Assembly (NCBI RefSeq): GCF_001442535.1 | Contig: NZ_CP013141.1 | Location: 2,346,803-2,410,802 of the forward strand | Source of the DNA: Lysobacter antibioticus | GTDB taxonomy: Bacteria > Pseudomonadota > Gammaproteobacteria > Xanthomonadales > Xanthomonadaceae | Length of the DNA stretch: 64,000 nucleotides | Direction of reading: 5' to 3' | Shown here: positions 52,558-62,309 of the stretch, piece after piece | Layout of the letters: each line of letters opens with the position of its first letter | Position numbering within the stretch: the stretch's first letter is position 1 | Notes under the pieces: model-generated | Told to the model about the DNA's origin: nothing | Database searches by the model: none | The model's input: the letters and a program-made list of their open reading frames with translations, nothing else | Program-made: the position numbers and the translations under genes

Positions 52558-52906
52558 GGGTCTGCCTTGAAGATCGGGCGCAGGCGGTGCTCGCCGCGCT
52601 TGCCGGGGGATGGACCGGAGGCCGATACGGCCTCGGTCGGCGCGTCCGCAGCAAGGACCGCCACGGCGACGGGCATTATCCCGCAGCCGGATTGCAGCGC
52701 CTATGCGGCAATGGCCGGTATGGCTGGCGGCCTCGGCTGGGCGGCCTTAATGAGAAACCTCAAGGAAGCGGCCCGCCGGCACGGAGAGAAGTGCCGGTAC
52801 GGGCCGCAAGGAACGCTGGTATGGGACGGTTTACCGCCCGGGCGGCGCCCGGGTCGACCGGGGGAGAGCGGGAGCTCGGGCAGGAGCGAGCACCACGCCG
52901 CAGGTA

Positions 52907-52957
52907 GAAGAAGGCGCCGCCCCGGGCCCTAGCCCGGCGGCTAGCGGCGCCTTCTTC
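52907..52957. terminator. 14-bp inverted repeat in the spacer upstream of the HAD gene
   Basis: Perfect arms GAAGAAGGCGCCGC / GCGGCGCCTTCTTC with a 23-base GC-rich loop that can pair further (CCGGGC / GCCCGG). It lies between the DUF4096-type gene stop (53012, minus strand) and the HAD gene start, so it probably terminates the former. The rest of the 450-base spacer shows no gene. Confidence 0.65.
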
Positions 52958-53011
52958 CATGGCCAGGGCCCGCGATTCGGCTGGACCGGTGACCATCCCC
53001 AACGCAAAACC

Positions 53012-53473
53012 TCAACTTTCGTGCTCGCCGCCCTCGTCCAGGAAGTTATTGCGGCGACCGAATTTCCGATGACGCTCGAGCTGCGAATTCATGTAACCGG
53101 AGATCAACGCCGCCAGTTCGCTGTCCGGGCCGAGCGCATTGATCACGGTCAGCCACATGCCCCGGTAAATCCAGCGGTTGCTACGGACGTAGTTCTTGCG
53201 CCAGGGCCCATAGACCGTCTCGGGCAGTTCGGTCCAGAAACGCCCGGTCGCCATGACCCACAACGCCGCCTCGACGAATCGTCGTGCGTCGTCGGCGCTG
53301 GCGTTGCGCGTATAGACCGTCCGCGGCAACACGGCTTCGATGGCCGCCCACTGCTTCTCATCGAGCCGGGTGAATTTCAATTCCTCGCTATCGTTCTGGG
53401 GCATGGATTCGGCTTCCAGCTCGTCCACGGGGTCGTCGATTTGTTCGTTGCTAAACGGATGGATATTGCACAC
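53012..53473 (-). CDS. orphan IS5-type transposase N-terminal domain (DUF4096-like)
   Basis: A 153-aa protein. Residues about 33-125 match the N-terminal DUF4096 domain of IS5-family transposases: RLDEKQWAAIEAVLP, ARRFVEAALWVMATGRFWTELPE, YGPWRKNYVRSNRW. The DDE catalytic domain is absent, no inverted terminal repeats were found, and the frame is intact. A 30-residue acidic leader precedes the domain; the start is a GTG at 53473, or the ATG at 53404 (MPQNDSEELK). It could be a transposase relic or a domesticated DNA-binding protein. Confidence 0.72.
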   Translation of the reverse strand: MCNIHPFSNEQIDDPVDELEAESMPQNDSEELKFTRLDEKQWAAIEAVLPRTVYTRNASADDARRFVEAALWVMATGRFWTELPETVYGPWRKNYVRSNRWIYRGMWLTVINALGPDSELAALISGYMNSQLERHRKFGRRNNFLDEGGEHES

Positions 53474-54728
53474 GGCGTGATCTGCTTATGGGTATGTCTA
53501 GGGGGGTTCCGAAGGGTCATTGCCGACAAGGGCGATTCCATCGACACAAACCAGGATCGGAAGACTGGACGCAGTGCATTACCTCCTTGGAATCGGACTG
53601 CTTCGATTCCTGTCGCGGGCTACGACAGATTGCTGATACGGGACTTTCATCCTTCCTGGCCCAACGCTTGTTTTCGTCCATGACCGCCATCCTTGGCCTC
53701 TTTGTCGGGAGTGCGCCGCCGGATCGCGACGCAAACTAAATGCTGTTCGGTGCACACCATGTGCACGACACGAATGTTCGAAGCGTGCGTTCAATATGAC
53801 CTGAACCGAAATGAAAATTTGATATGTGCAACGACTCCCTGCCGTTATTACCCGCAATTATCTTCGACGCCGATCGCCTGCACGCATTTCGACCCGGCCA
53901 CGCCGCCAATAACCCGCACAAATTAATTGCACCTGAAACATAAGACCGGGGACGCGCTGCTTCGCTTTTCATGTAGAACCCGACCAGCCAGGGCGTGGAC
54001 GGCGAATAGAGCCAACGCTCGCGAATATCTCGATCGCTTGCTCCCCATACAACGCACGCTGGCGCATCAAGATAAAAGCGCCGAGCCGGAATCTCCATGA
54101 GAGGAATCCACTACGCACCGGACTTTCGCCTCGCCATATGACTCCGCCCTCGCCGGACGTCCTGTCGCGCCGATGGCCTCTTAGGCATAGCGATGCAAAT
54201 TCTGTGCCGACCGTCACGTTTTTTGACCGTATTCGGCAAAGTTTCGCTAACTTCGCGATGAAACTGTTTACATCGCCACAGAAAGCGCTCTTCGTGCCAG
54301 CTACGTGCAGGCTCCGCCTCGTCCCCGCCCCCCTAGACCCACGCTTTGGGGCGGTAATTGACGGTAAATGTCAGCCACATGACACTGAATCGGGTTTTTG
54401 AATGGAACCCCTGCCCAAACTTGTCTTTCGCCCGATACCGATCAGCGTTTCGCAGGGTCGTGCGAATGAAAACGCACAGCGCGATTCATTCCCGAGGCGA
54501 GAGCCATCGAGGCGTGTGAAAAGAAAGTTGTGGCATCGCCCGCGAAGCCCGTGTCGGACGCCAGGGGCCTCAGAAGATCGAGCACATAAATGCATCGCCC
54601 GATATCGATCGAGGCGGTGCGCGCCGATCGCTATGGACCAGCGAATACCCGGCATGTGAGCCAGGATTATGCGATCGCCGGCAACGGATACGCCGCCGGC
54701 GAGCCGGCGGCGCCGATATACCGCTGGC
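53474..54728. other. 1.25-kb spacer with no recognisable gene
   Basis: Base composition is lower in GC than the surroundings, notably at 53,740-53,930 and 54,190-54,290. Short open frames here have no family match and no good ribosome sites. No tRNA, repeat array or complete mobile element was seen. It could be remains of a horizontally acquired segment adjoining the DUF4096 gene. Confidence 0.5.
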
Positions 54729-57700
54729 TCAGTTGACCGTGCAGGTCAGAGTCACGACCACCGAGGCTCCATTGGCGAGCGCCCCCAAGGCGACGCCAGC
54801 CTCCAGCTGAGCCAAGGTCAGACCCGCCGGACAGGCTGCTCCACTGCAGCTCGGCGGCGCGGTGCAGGTCAGACCGCTGCGACCTGCAGCGGGATCACTC
54901 AGCACGGCGCCCGTAACCGTATCCGGCCCGTTGTTGGTCACCGCGATGGTGTAGACCGTGGTCGCGCCTCGGGTCACGGTGTCGCCGGCTTGGTCGCTGG
55001 GACCGACGCCCGGCGTATTGGTCTTGGTGATGATCAAGTCAGCCAGCGGATTGCGCGTATTGCTCAGCGTGCAAGTCAGGTCGTCGCCTGCCACCGGCGT
55101 CACGTTGAAACTGCTGCCGCTGCCGCTCGGGGTTTGTCCGCCGGCCGATGCATTGGTGCAGGCGTAGGTCGTGACGTAGTTGGCCAGGGTGGCGCCGGCT
55201 GCGCCCGCTTCGGACAGGGTGTAGACAGTCGCCAGCGTGGCCGGGTCGAGGATCGCGATCTCGACTGGCGTATTGGTCGTGCCGGTCGTGGTCACGCTGA
55301 CTGGCCCCCCTGCACCGCCGATCGTCAGCGCAAACTGGTCGCTGCCGACGAAGCGCCCGAGCGGCAAAACTTTCTGCAGTCGCAGCACCGGCTGCCTGCT
55401 GTTGGTGAAGGTGCATACGATGTTCGCCCCGGCCGCAGTGGCCGCAGCATCGAGCGTCACCGTTCGATTGCCCAGGTCCGCCGCCGCGCTGCCTCCCGCG
55501 GCCAGCCCGGTGCAGCTGATGTCGGTCAGGGTGAAACCGGCGACCGCTGCTTCGGTCACCGCGGTCACCGCTCCGAGCGCGGTCAACGTCTGGACCGCGC
55601 CGCTTACCGGCGTGCCGGCCACCGTGGTGGTCAAGGTCTGCGGCACCACGCCGTTGCTGCCTGTGAAGCCGAAACTGCCGACACCGCCGAGGCTGATCTT
55701 CGCGATCGTCAACCGCGCCGCCGACACGTCCGAATCGGTGGCCTGATTGTTGGCGGTGTTGGCTTCGCTGGTACCGGCACCGGCGGTAACCGTGGCCGTA
55801 TTGGTCAGCGCACCGGTGAAGTTCGCCGGCACCGTCAGGGTCAACAAATAAGTCACCGAACCGCCGACCGGCAGGTCGACGGTGGCGTCGTTGATGGCGC
55901 CGCTGCCGCTTGCGGTGCAGACACCGCCGGCCGTGCCCGTGCAGGTCCAACTCGCGGCGGTGATGCCGGCCGGCAACGGATCGGCGACCGTCGCATTCTG
56001 GGCGCCGAACGGCCCGCTGTTGCTGACCACGATCGTATAGACGACGTTCGTGCCTGGCGTATAGGTGTCGTTGGCCTGGTCGACCTCGCCGTTGACGCCC
56101 GGCGTGTTGGTCTTGGTCAATGCCAGGTCGGCGCCGAAAGTGATGTTCGCGGTCGGACAATTGGAACCGTCGTTGGAACTCGAGCCCGGCGCGCCGCTGA
56201 TCAGGGTCGCCGCACCGGTACTGAGATCGAACTGATAGAAACCACTGGGCGGGTTATTACCCGAACCGTACAAGCCATTGGGCGCACCATAGATCGCGCC
56301 GAAGAAGCCCGCCGGCAAACCGTTCGGCACGCCGATGTTGGTGACCGCACCGGTGGTCGGATTGACCGACACCAGTTGGCCGCTGTTCGTCACGCTGTAC
56401 AGCAGACCGCCAACCCAGGCCCAGTCGGCGATGTTGATCGCCGAACTCAGGGTGATCGGCGTCGCCACCAAGGTGGTGATGTTGACGGCGTACATCACGG
56501 TGCCGGCGGCGACGTTGCTCTTGACGTAGAGAATGTTGCCGGCGGTGCCGAAGGCGCCGCTGATGTAGACCCCCGAAGGCAATCCGGTCACCGCTCCCAG
56601 TATCGCCGTGCTGCCGTCGGCGCCAACGCGCACCAGGGTGTTGCCGGCGGGATTGGTGATCAAACCGTATTGATAGTTGTCGCTGGGGTTATAACCCACC
56701 GCGTTGTACACCGAGGCGGCGGTTCCCACCGCGTTGAACACCAGCGGATTGACGCTGGTATTGATCTGGTACAGCGTGGTCGGCGTCGGCGCGCCCGGCG
56801 ACTGTTCGAGCCACATGCGCGCATCGCAGGTACCGAAGCTGGGCTGATCGAGAATCGTCAGCGCGTAGTCCTCGGCTTCGCCCGAACCGGCGATGCCGGT
56901 GGGGCCGGCAATGAGCGCGGCACTGGCCGCGGTGCGTACGCGCAGATAGGACTGGCCGGCGCTGGTGTCCGAGCTCACCGTCCAAGCCAGCGTCGCACTG
57001 CCGCCGCTGCAGCTCACCGTCGCCGATCGTTCGTCGGCATCGAATACGCCATTGCGGTCGAAATCGATCCACCCTGCGATGAAGCCCGTGCCGACGCAGG
57101 CCACCGGCACCGAATACGAAAGCGTCCGCAGGCTGACCGACAGCGGGGCCAATGCCGATACGTTGACGCCATCCTCGTCATTGGCGGCGCCGTTGCCGTC
57201 GTCGAGCGACGCCCCGGCCCCGGCCCAGGCCGGATTCTCGACATCGACTCGGCTTCCGAGCAAGGCGGTTGTCGGCTGCACGAGGGTTGCGAGCGAGAAG
57301 CCCGCGGAGAATATGTCGGTATTGCCGGCCGGAAGCGTGCCGCCGCTCCAGTTGTATTGGGGCAAGTGCCCTGCCGTACCGTAACTGCTCGGCGCATCGC
57401 CGTAGTCGGCCACGTTGAGCATCACGCCCAAGGCCACCGCCTGGAGGCCGCCCGCTTGAAGCGTGAGTGTCGCCGTCGTGGCGTTGTCGATGAAGTACAC
57501 CCCCATCGGGGCGGGGTTGGCCGGCGAACAACTATTCGGCGCCAGCGAAGAAAACGCATAGGTCGTACCGGTCACGTTGACGTTGTAACCGGTCGTGCAA
57601 CCCGCGGCGCGATTGCGCTCGATCACGCGCATCGTGGCGCCCGCAGGCAGCGTCGTACGTATCGCTTCGGTGACGCTGGTGGTCTCCGCATCGGCGAACA

Positions 57701-58148
57701 CCAGGCCGTCCAGTACATAGGGACTACCGCCCAGCAAAGCCGAGCAGCTGTAGGTGAACGTGGTCAGGGTACCGTCGACACGATTGATCAGACCGATGTC
57801 CATCGTGTTGGACCCGCCCGTGCCGCCGACGTTGTACAGATCGTCCAGGCCGTCTTCGAAATAGCCGCCAGGGCGATAGATCTGCAGGTCGGGATCGGCT
57901 CCGCTGCCGCTGATGCCGCTCAAGGTGCAAGTAATCACCAGCGGCGTACCGGAAATGGTGATCGTATTGACGACCGAGGTGCCTACCTGGGGAATGGCGG
58001 TGCCGCTGACGCCCCAGTCGAACCACAGGATCTGGTTTCGATACTGACCGCTTCCGCCCGTCGCGTATTGGGCCGTCGCCGGTCCCGCAGCCAACATACC
58101 GAGAACGGCCGCCATCAGAGCGAGGAGCTTGGTGACGATGGATTTCAT
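54729..58148 (-). CDS. large secreted DUF11/GEVED surface protein
   Basis: A 1139-aa exported protein with signal peptide ending TAQA. An N-terminal beta domain is followed by NVADYGDAPSSYGTAGH and a GEVED-type domain (IDFDRNGVFDADERS, GEAEDYALTI). A beta-propeller-like stretch then carries repeated GNTLV/GNILYV units, and the protein ends with DUF11-type repeats (LTKTNTPGVNGEVDQAND, VYTIVVSNSGPFG, ITKTNTPGVGPSDQAGD, VYTIAVTNNGPDT). No C-terminal anchor or OmpA domain is present, and the protein stops within the last DUF11 unit (VVVTLTCTVN), so it may be released or loosely attached. The start at 58148 has GGAG six bases upstream. Probable adhesin or matrix protein. Confidence 0.78.
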   Translation of the reverse strand: MKSIVTKLLALMAAVLGMLAAGPATAQYATGGSGQYRNQILWFDWGVSGTAIPQVGTSVVNTITISGTPLVITCTLSGISGSGADPDLQIYRPGGYFEDGLDDLYNVGGTGGSNTMDIGLINRVDGTLTTFTYSCSALLGGSPYVLDGLVFADAETTSVTEAIRTTLPAGATMRVIERNRAAGCTTGYNVNVTGTTYAFSSLAPNSCSPANPAPMGVYFIDNATTATLTLQAGGLQAVALGVMLNVADYGDAPSSYGTAGHLPQYNWSGGTLPAGNTDIFSAGFSLATLVQPTTALLGSRVDVENPAWAGAGASLDDGNGAANDEDGVNVSALAPLSVSLRTLSYSVPVACVGTGFIAGWIDFDRNGVFDADERSATVSCSGGSATLAWTVSSDTSAGQSYLRVRTAASAALIAGPTGIAGSGEAEDYALTILDQPSFGTCDARMWLEQSPGAPTPTTLYQINTSVNPLVFNAVGTAASVYNAVGYNPSDNYQYGLITNPAGNTLVRVGADGSTAILGAVTGLPSGVYISGAFGTAGNILYVKSNVAAGTVMYAVNITTLVATPITLSSAINIADWAWVGGLLYSVTNSGQLVSVNPTTGAVTNIGVPNGLPAGFFGAIYGAPNGLYGSGNNPPSGFYQFDLSTGAATLISGAPGSSSNDGSNCPTANITFGADLALTKTNTPGVNGEVDQANDTYTPGTNVVYTIVVSNSGPFGAQNATVADPLPAGITAASWTCTGTAGGVCTASGSGAINDATVDLPVGGSVTYLLTLTVPANFTGALTNTATVTAGAGTSEANTANNQATDSDVSAARLTIAKISLGGVGSFGFTGSNGVVPQTLTTTVAGTPVSGAVQTLTALGAVTAVTEAAVAGFTLTDISCTGLAAGGSAAADLGNRTVTLDAAATAAGANIVCTFTNSRQPVLRLQKVLPLGRFVGSDQFALTIGGAGGPVSVTTTGTTNTPVEIAILDPATLATVYTLSEAGAAGATLANYVTTYACTNASAGGQTPSGSGSSFNVTPVAGDDLTCTLSNTRNPLADLIITKTNTPGVGPSDQAGDTVTRGATTVYTIAVTNNGPDTVTGAVLSDPAAGRSGLTCTAPPSCSGAACPAGLTLAQLEAGVALGALANGASVVVTLTCTVN

Positions 58149-58601
58149 TTCCTTCTCCATGGACCGCCTGCGAAGGTTCGGTCACGACTGCGATTGAATC
58201 GGCGCGCCCACGACGCTGCATCGCCGGCCCAGCCCTGACAGTACTTCGGTGCACCTGCTCCGCCCTGGATCTCCAGGCGCATGCGCGGGGATTTATGGTT
58301 CGCTCCCGACCATCCGCGAGGGATCTCGCTACGACATCCGCAGGCTACGAATTTTTCACCCGGAATCTTCTCTGCAACGCCTCCGGCCGGCAGCCATGGC
58401 CACCGCCCTCGGCTAGCGACCAACCCAGCCTGGGTCCGTCCCCGTCAGCGACTGCCCTCGACATCGAATCCGCACACCGAACTCGGTGGCGGACGTCGAA
58501 TCCCTAGTCCTTGATGGACTGAGCGCGGACCTCCACGGACACCGACAGCGCCAACTTCCGGCCTTTGATTTCTCAAGCTGCTCGCACTGTGCATCGAGCG
58601 A

Positions 58602-61600
58602 TCAGTACGTACCGACCAGATTCAAGAACCAACCCTTGTGGTCGTAATCGAAGTTGGTCAGGTCGTCGCTGAACTCGGTGAAGTTGTAGCCCACACCGAC
58701 GCGGAAGTTGCGGCCGATGTCGCGGTCGACGCCGATCAGGAAGCCTTGGCGATCGCCGCCGTCCTTCACGCCCAGCCAGCGGTACTCGGCCAGCGCATGC
58801 CAGGTTTCGGCGAACTCGTAGCGGGTCTGCACCGCGGCGAAGGTGGTCGCCGAATCGGCCCACTGCCCCTCGAGACGGCCGTAACGCACTTCGCCTTCGC
58901 GACGCGCCAGCTTGCCGGCGAATTCCCAGTGGTGGTTCGGGTTGTAGATGCCTTCCAGCGACAGGATCTGGCTGCGCTGATCGTAGAACGCCACGTTGTC
59001 GCCGATCTGCGGCAGCGCCGACACGTCGTACAGATACGTGTACTTGCCCAGCAGCGCGTACTTGGTGCTGTTCCACGGCCGCCAGGCGAAACCGACGTTG
59101 CCTTCGATGAACTTGGCGCCGGCCTCGGCGTTGATCTGGTCGGTGGTCTTGGAGTAGTTGAAGCGTGCGGCGATACGGAAGCTTTCGTTGATCTTGTGGG
59201 TCAGGTTGTTGGTGGTGACCCACTGCTCGCGACGCTCCGCACCGGTGTCCTCGCGCCATTCCAGCTTGCTCTGCCACTGCGTCGCGGCCGAGGTGTGGCC
59301 GCCGCTGAGGCTGACCGCACGGCGATCGACTTCGCCGATCTCCTTGTCCAGGCGTGCGCTCTGCAAGGTGAAGCCCAGGTTCCAGCCCTGGCTCGGATAG
59401 AAATCCATGCCGTAGGTGTGGGCCAGACCGGATTCGTTCGGCGCCTTCAGGAATTGGCTCTCGTTGTACATGCTGACCTGGTTCGACAAGCGCCAGCGCT
59501 GGCCGAGGGTCCAACCCGAGTTGAGGCGGTTGTTGAACAGCGGGTCGAAATCGGTGCGATCGGTCGAGTAGGTGTAGCTGCCGTAGACCGTGTGGTCGGG
59601 CTGGATGCGGTACTCGGCGTTGATCTGCGCCGCGTCGCCGCGGTCGCCGGTGGTCAGCTCGGCGCCGACGCTCGACAGGTTGCCGAACACGTACTTGCCG
59701 CCCAGGGTGAAGGCGTCGTTGTCGGCGTAGCGGCCGTTGTCGTCGTCCAGGGTGACCTGGGCGGTGCCGTACAGATCGAAGCTGCTGCCGAAGCGGCGCT
59801 TGTACTGCAGGGCGCCCAACACGCCGGCGGCGTCGAGGGTGGCGCGGTTTTCTTCGACGCGACGGATTTCCGCGGCCCAGGTGGTCGAGTCGCTGATCCG
59901 CCATTCGCCGGTCAACTGCGCCTGGGTCAGCGATTCGCTGCCGCGTTCGGCGCGGCTGTAGCGGCCGTAGATGTTGAAGGCCGGATTGAACTGGCCCAGC
60001 ACCTCGAACCCGTGCTCCTGAACCTCCTGGCCCAGGTCGTAGCGCGAGATCGAGAAGCCCGGATCGACGCGACGCCACCAGGCGCCGGCCGACCAGTCCA
60101 GATTCGTCCAGCCCAGTTCCTTGAAGTTGGCGCGCGCTTCCACCGAGCGCGCCGTGCCCTTGCGCTGGTCGAGCCCGGAGTTGATTTCGTTGAAGCTCAG
60201 GCCGCCGTTGTCGGAGAAGAAGATCGGCGAACTGGTCGACTCGGTCTGGCTCTGCTCCAGCTTCAGGTAGGTGCCGCGACCGGCCTGCAGGGTCAGGTCC
60301 GCCCCCTTCAAGGTGTAGTCGTCGCCGGCGCGGTTTTCGTCGACATAGGTCGCGCCCAGCGCGACGTGGTCGCCGAACCAGTGCTTGCCGCGGAAACCGG
60401 CGGTGACCGAGTCGGCGTCGAAGCCGTTCGGAATGAACTCGTAGTCGACCAGCAGCACCTGGGTGAAGCCGTCCAGGGGCGTGTCGCGGGTCAGGGTCGG
60501 GATGTTCTCGCGGGTCACCTGCGCCAGCGGACGGGTCAGCAGGATGCGGCCCTGCATCTCGTCGATCTCGTAGTCGGCGCCGCGCACCAGGTCGACCCGG
60601 TTCTCGACCCGGCCGGTCGTCGCATCGCGCACTTCCAGCACGATCTTGTCCGAGCCGGGCAGCACGTCGGTGTGCTTGAGGTAGTACAGGCTGCCGCCGG
60701 TGCCGATGAACTCGTTATGGCCGGGCGCGGTCTGCGCCTCGGAACCGAACACCCGCAGTTCGCTGCCCGGCTCGCCGAGCACGGTGCTGCGGCGGCTGCG
60801 CCAATTGAGCGCACCGCCGTACAGCGAACGGCTGTATTGGCCGTATTCGGTGCCGGTGATGCCGGTCTCGAAGTTGCCCCACAGCGCCTGGCTCTTGTCC
60901 CAGTCGACGCGGACGTACAAGCGGCCCATGGTGTCGACGTCGCGGTAGGTGGTCGAGTCGTCGCCGTAGACCGGGTAGTACAGGTCCGGATCGAGGCGGC
61001 GGAAGATGTCCTGCGGGTCGGCCTTCCAGAAGCCGTTGAACAACTGGCTGACCTCGCGTTCGCGCGTGTCGGCCTGGGCGGTGACCAGGTACTTGCCCTT
61101 GATCTTGCCCTTCAGATAGAAGCCCAGGCGGCCTTCGAGCAGAAAGCTCTTATCGAAATGCTCGTCGCCGGCCAACGGCTCGATCGAACCGGAGGTGCTG
61201 CCCTTGGAGGCGGTCACATCGGCGATCGCGACGGCGAACATGTAGCGCCCGCTGACGTCGATGTCGAGCTTGGTGCTCGATCTCGCCGCCCTCGCCCTTC
61301 AGGCGCAGGTCGTACTCGTGGCGGCCGATCGGCTCGAGGTATTCGGCGACCAGCTTGCGTTCCAGGTCGACCGGGAAATTGCGCCCGTTGATGGTGACCG
61401 AGTAGTTCTCGGGAATGTTGCGGCCCTGGATACGGATGCGCGAGCCGTAGATGCCGATGTTCTGCTGGCGCAGGGTGCTGCTGCCGAACACGGCTTCGGT
61501 CAGGCTGTTGCGTTGCGCCTCTTCGATGCCGAGCGAGGTGCCCTGCTTGCGCTCCATGGCGTTGCGCATGGTCTGCAGGCCGCGTTCGGCCTCTTCCGGC

Positions 61601-62298
61601 CGCACCAGTTGCATGCGTTGCGGATAGGTCTCGTCGACGCTGCCGTCGGCGCCGTAGGCACGCACCAGGTACAGCAGTTCGTCGCCGGCACGCGCTTCGT
61701 AGCCGGCCGGCAGGGTGCCGTCCCATTCGGCCTCGCTGATCGCCCCGACCGGCAACTCGACCTTGGCCAAGGGATCGACCAGGTCGGTGTCGCTGGCGCG
61801 GTAGATCAACACTTCGGCGCGCTGGATGAACGAGGCATAGTTGTTGTACGCATAGAAGCGCACCGGCTTGAGCACCTTGGTGCCGTCGAACGAGACCAGG
61901 CTGGTGCCGCTGATGTTCATCTCCGGACGGCCGAGGGTGGGATCCTCGGTCGCCCAGATCACCCCGCCGTTGGGCAGGCTGACCGACCACTTGCCGATCG
62001 CCACCGCCTTGCCCGGCTGCTCCAGCGCCACCGACACGCGGCGGTCCGGCTGCAGGGCTTCCGACGAGGATTTCGCCGTCGTGCCCTCGGTGACCGGCTT
62101 GCTGTAGCTGCGCGTACGCAGCTTGAACAGCAAGCCGTCTTCGCCGCTGCACGCGTCTTCCGTGCACTTCACGGCTTCGGCAGGCCCTTCGGTCTGGGCG
62201 GCGGCCTCTTTGGTGGACTCCTGCGCAGTCGCCAACGGGGCTGCGCCCGCCAGCAAGCTGATCAGGGTGTAGTCCAGCAATTTCATCTTCATCTTCAT
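58602..62298 (-). pseudogene. outer-membrane-type beta-rich protein with an apparent frameshift
   Basis: Two overlapping frames form one gene of about 1230 codons. The first part starts at 62298 with a signal peptide ending ATAQ and an Ig-like/beta region (ISGTSLVSFDGTKV, YSVTINGRNFPVDLERK). The second part starts after the shift and runs to 58602 with a TonB-plug-like or barrel pattern (many alternating strands, final aromatic NLVGTY), typical of an outer-membrane barrel. At 61269-61275 the minus-strand run CACCAAG has one C too many: removing it joins GGEIEH to KLDIDVSGRYMFAVAI. Whether this is a mutation or a sequencing error cannot be told. It is 11 bases downstream of the OmpA-domain gene and presumably part of its operon. 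Confidence 0.75.
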
Positions 62299-62309
62299 GA
62301 TCCGCCCCC

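Noticed and set aside
53736..54098. 120-codon minus-strand frame in the 53.5-54.7 kb spacer
   Set aside because: No ribosome site, no family match, and a mixed composition without coding bias.
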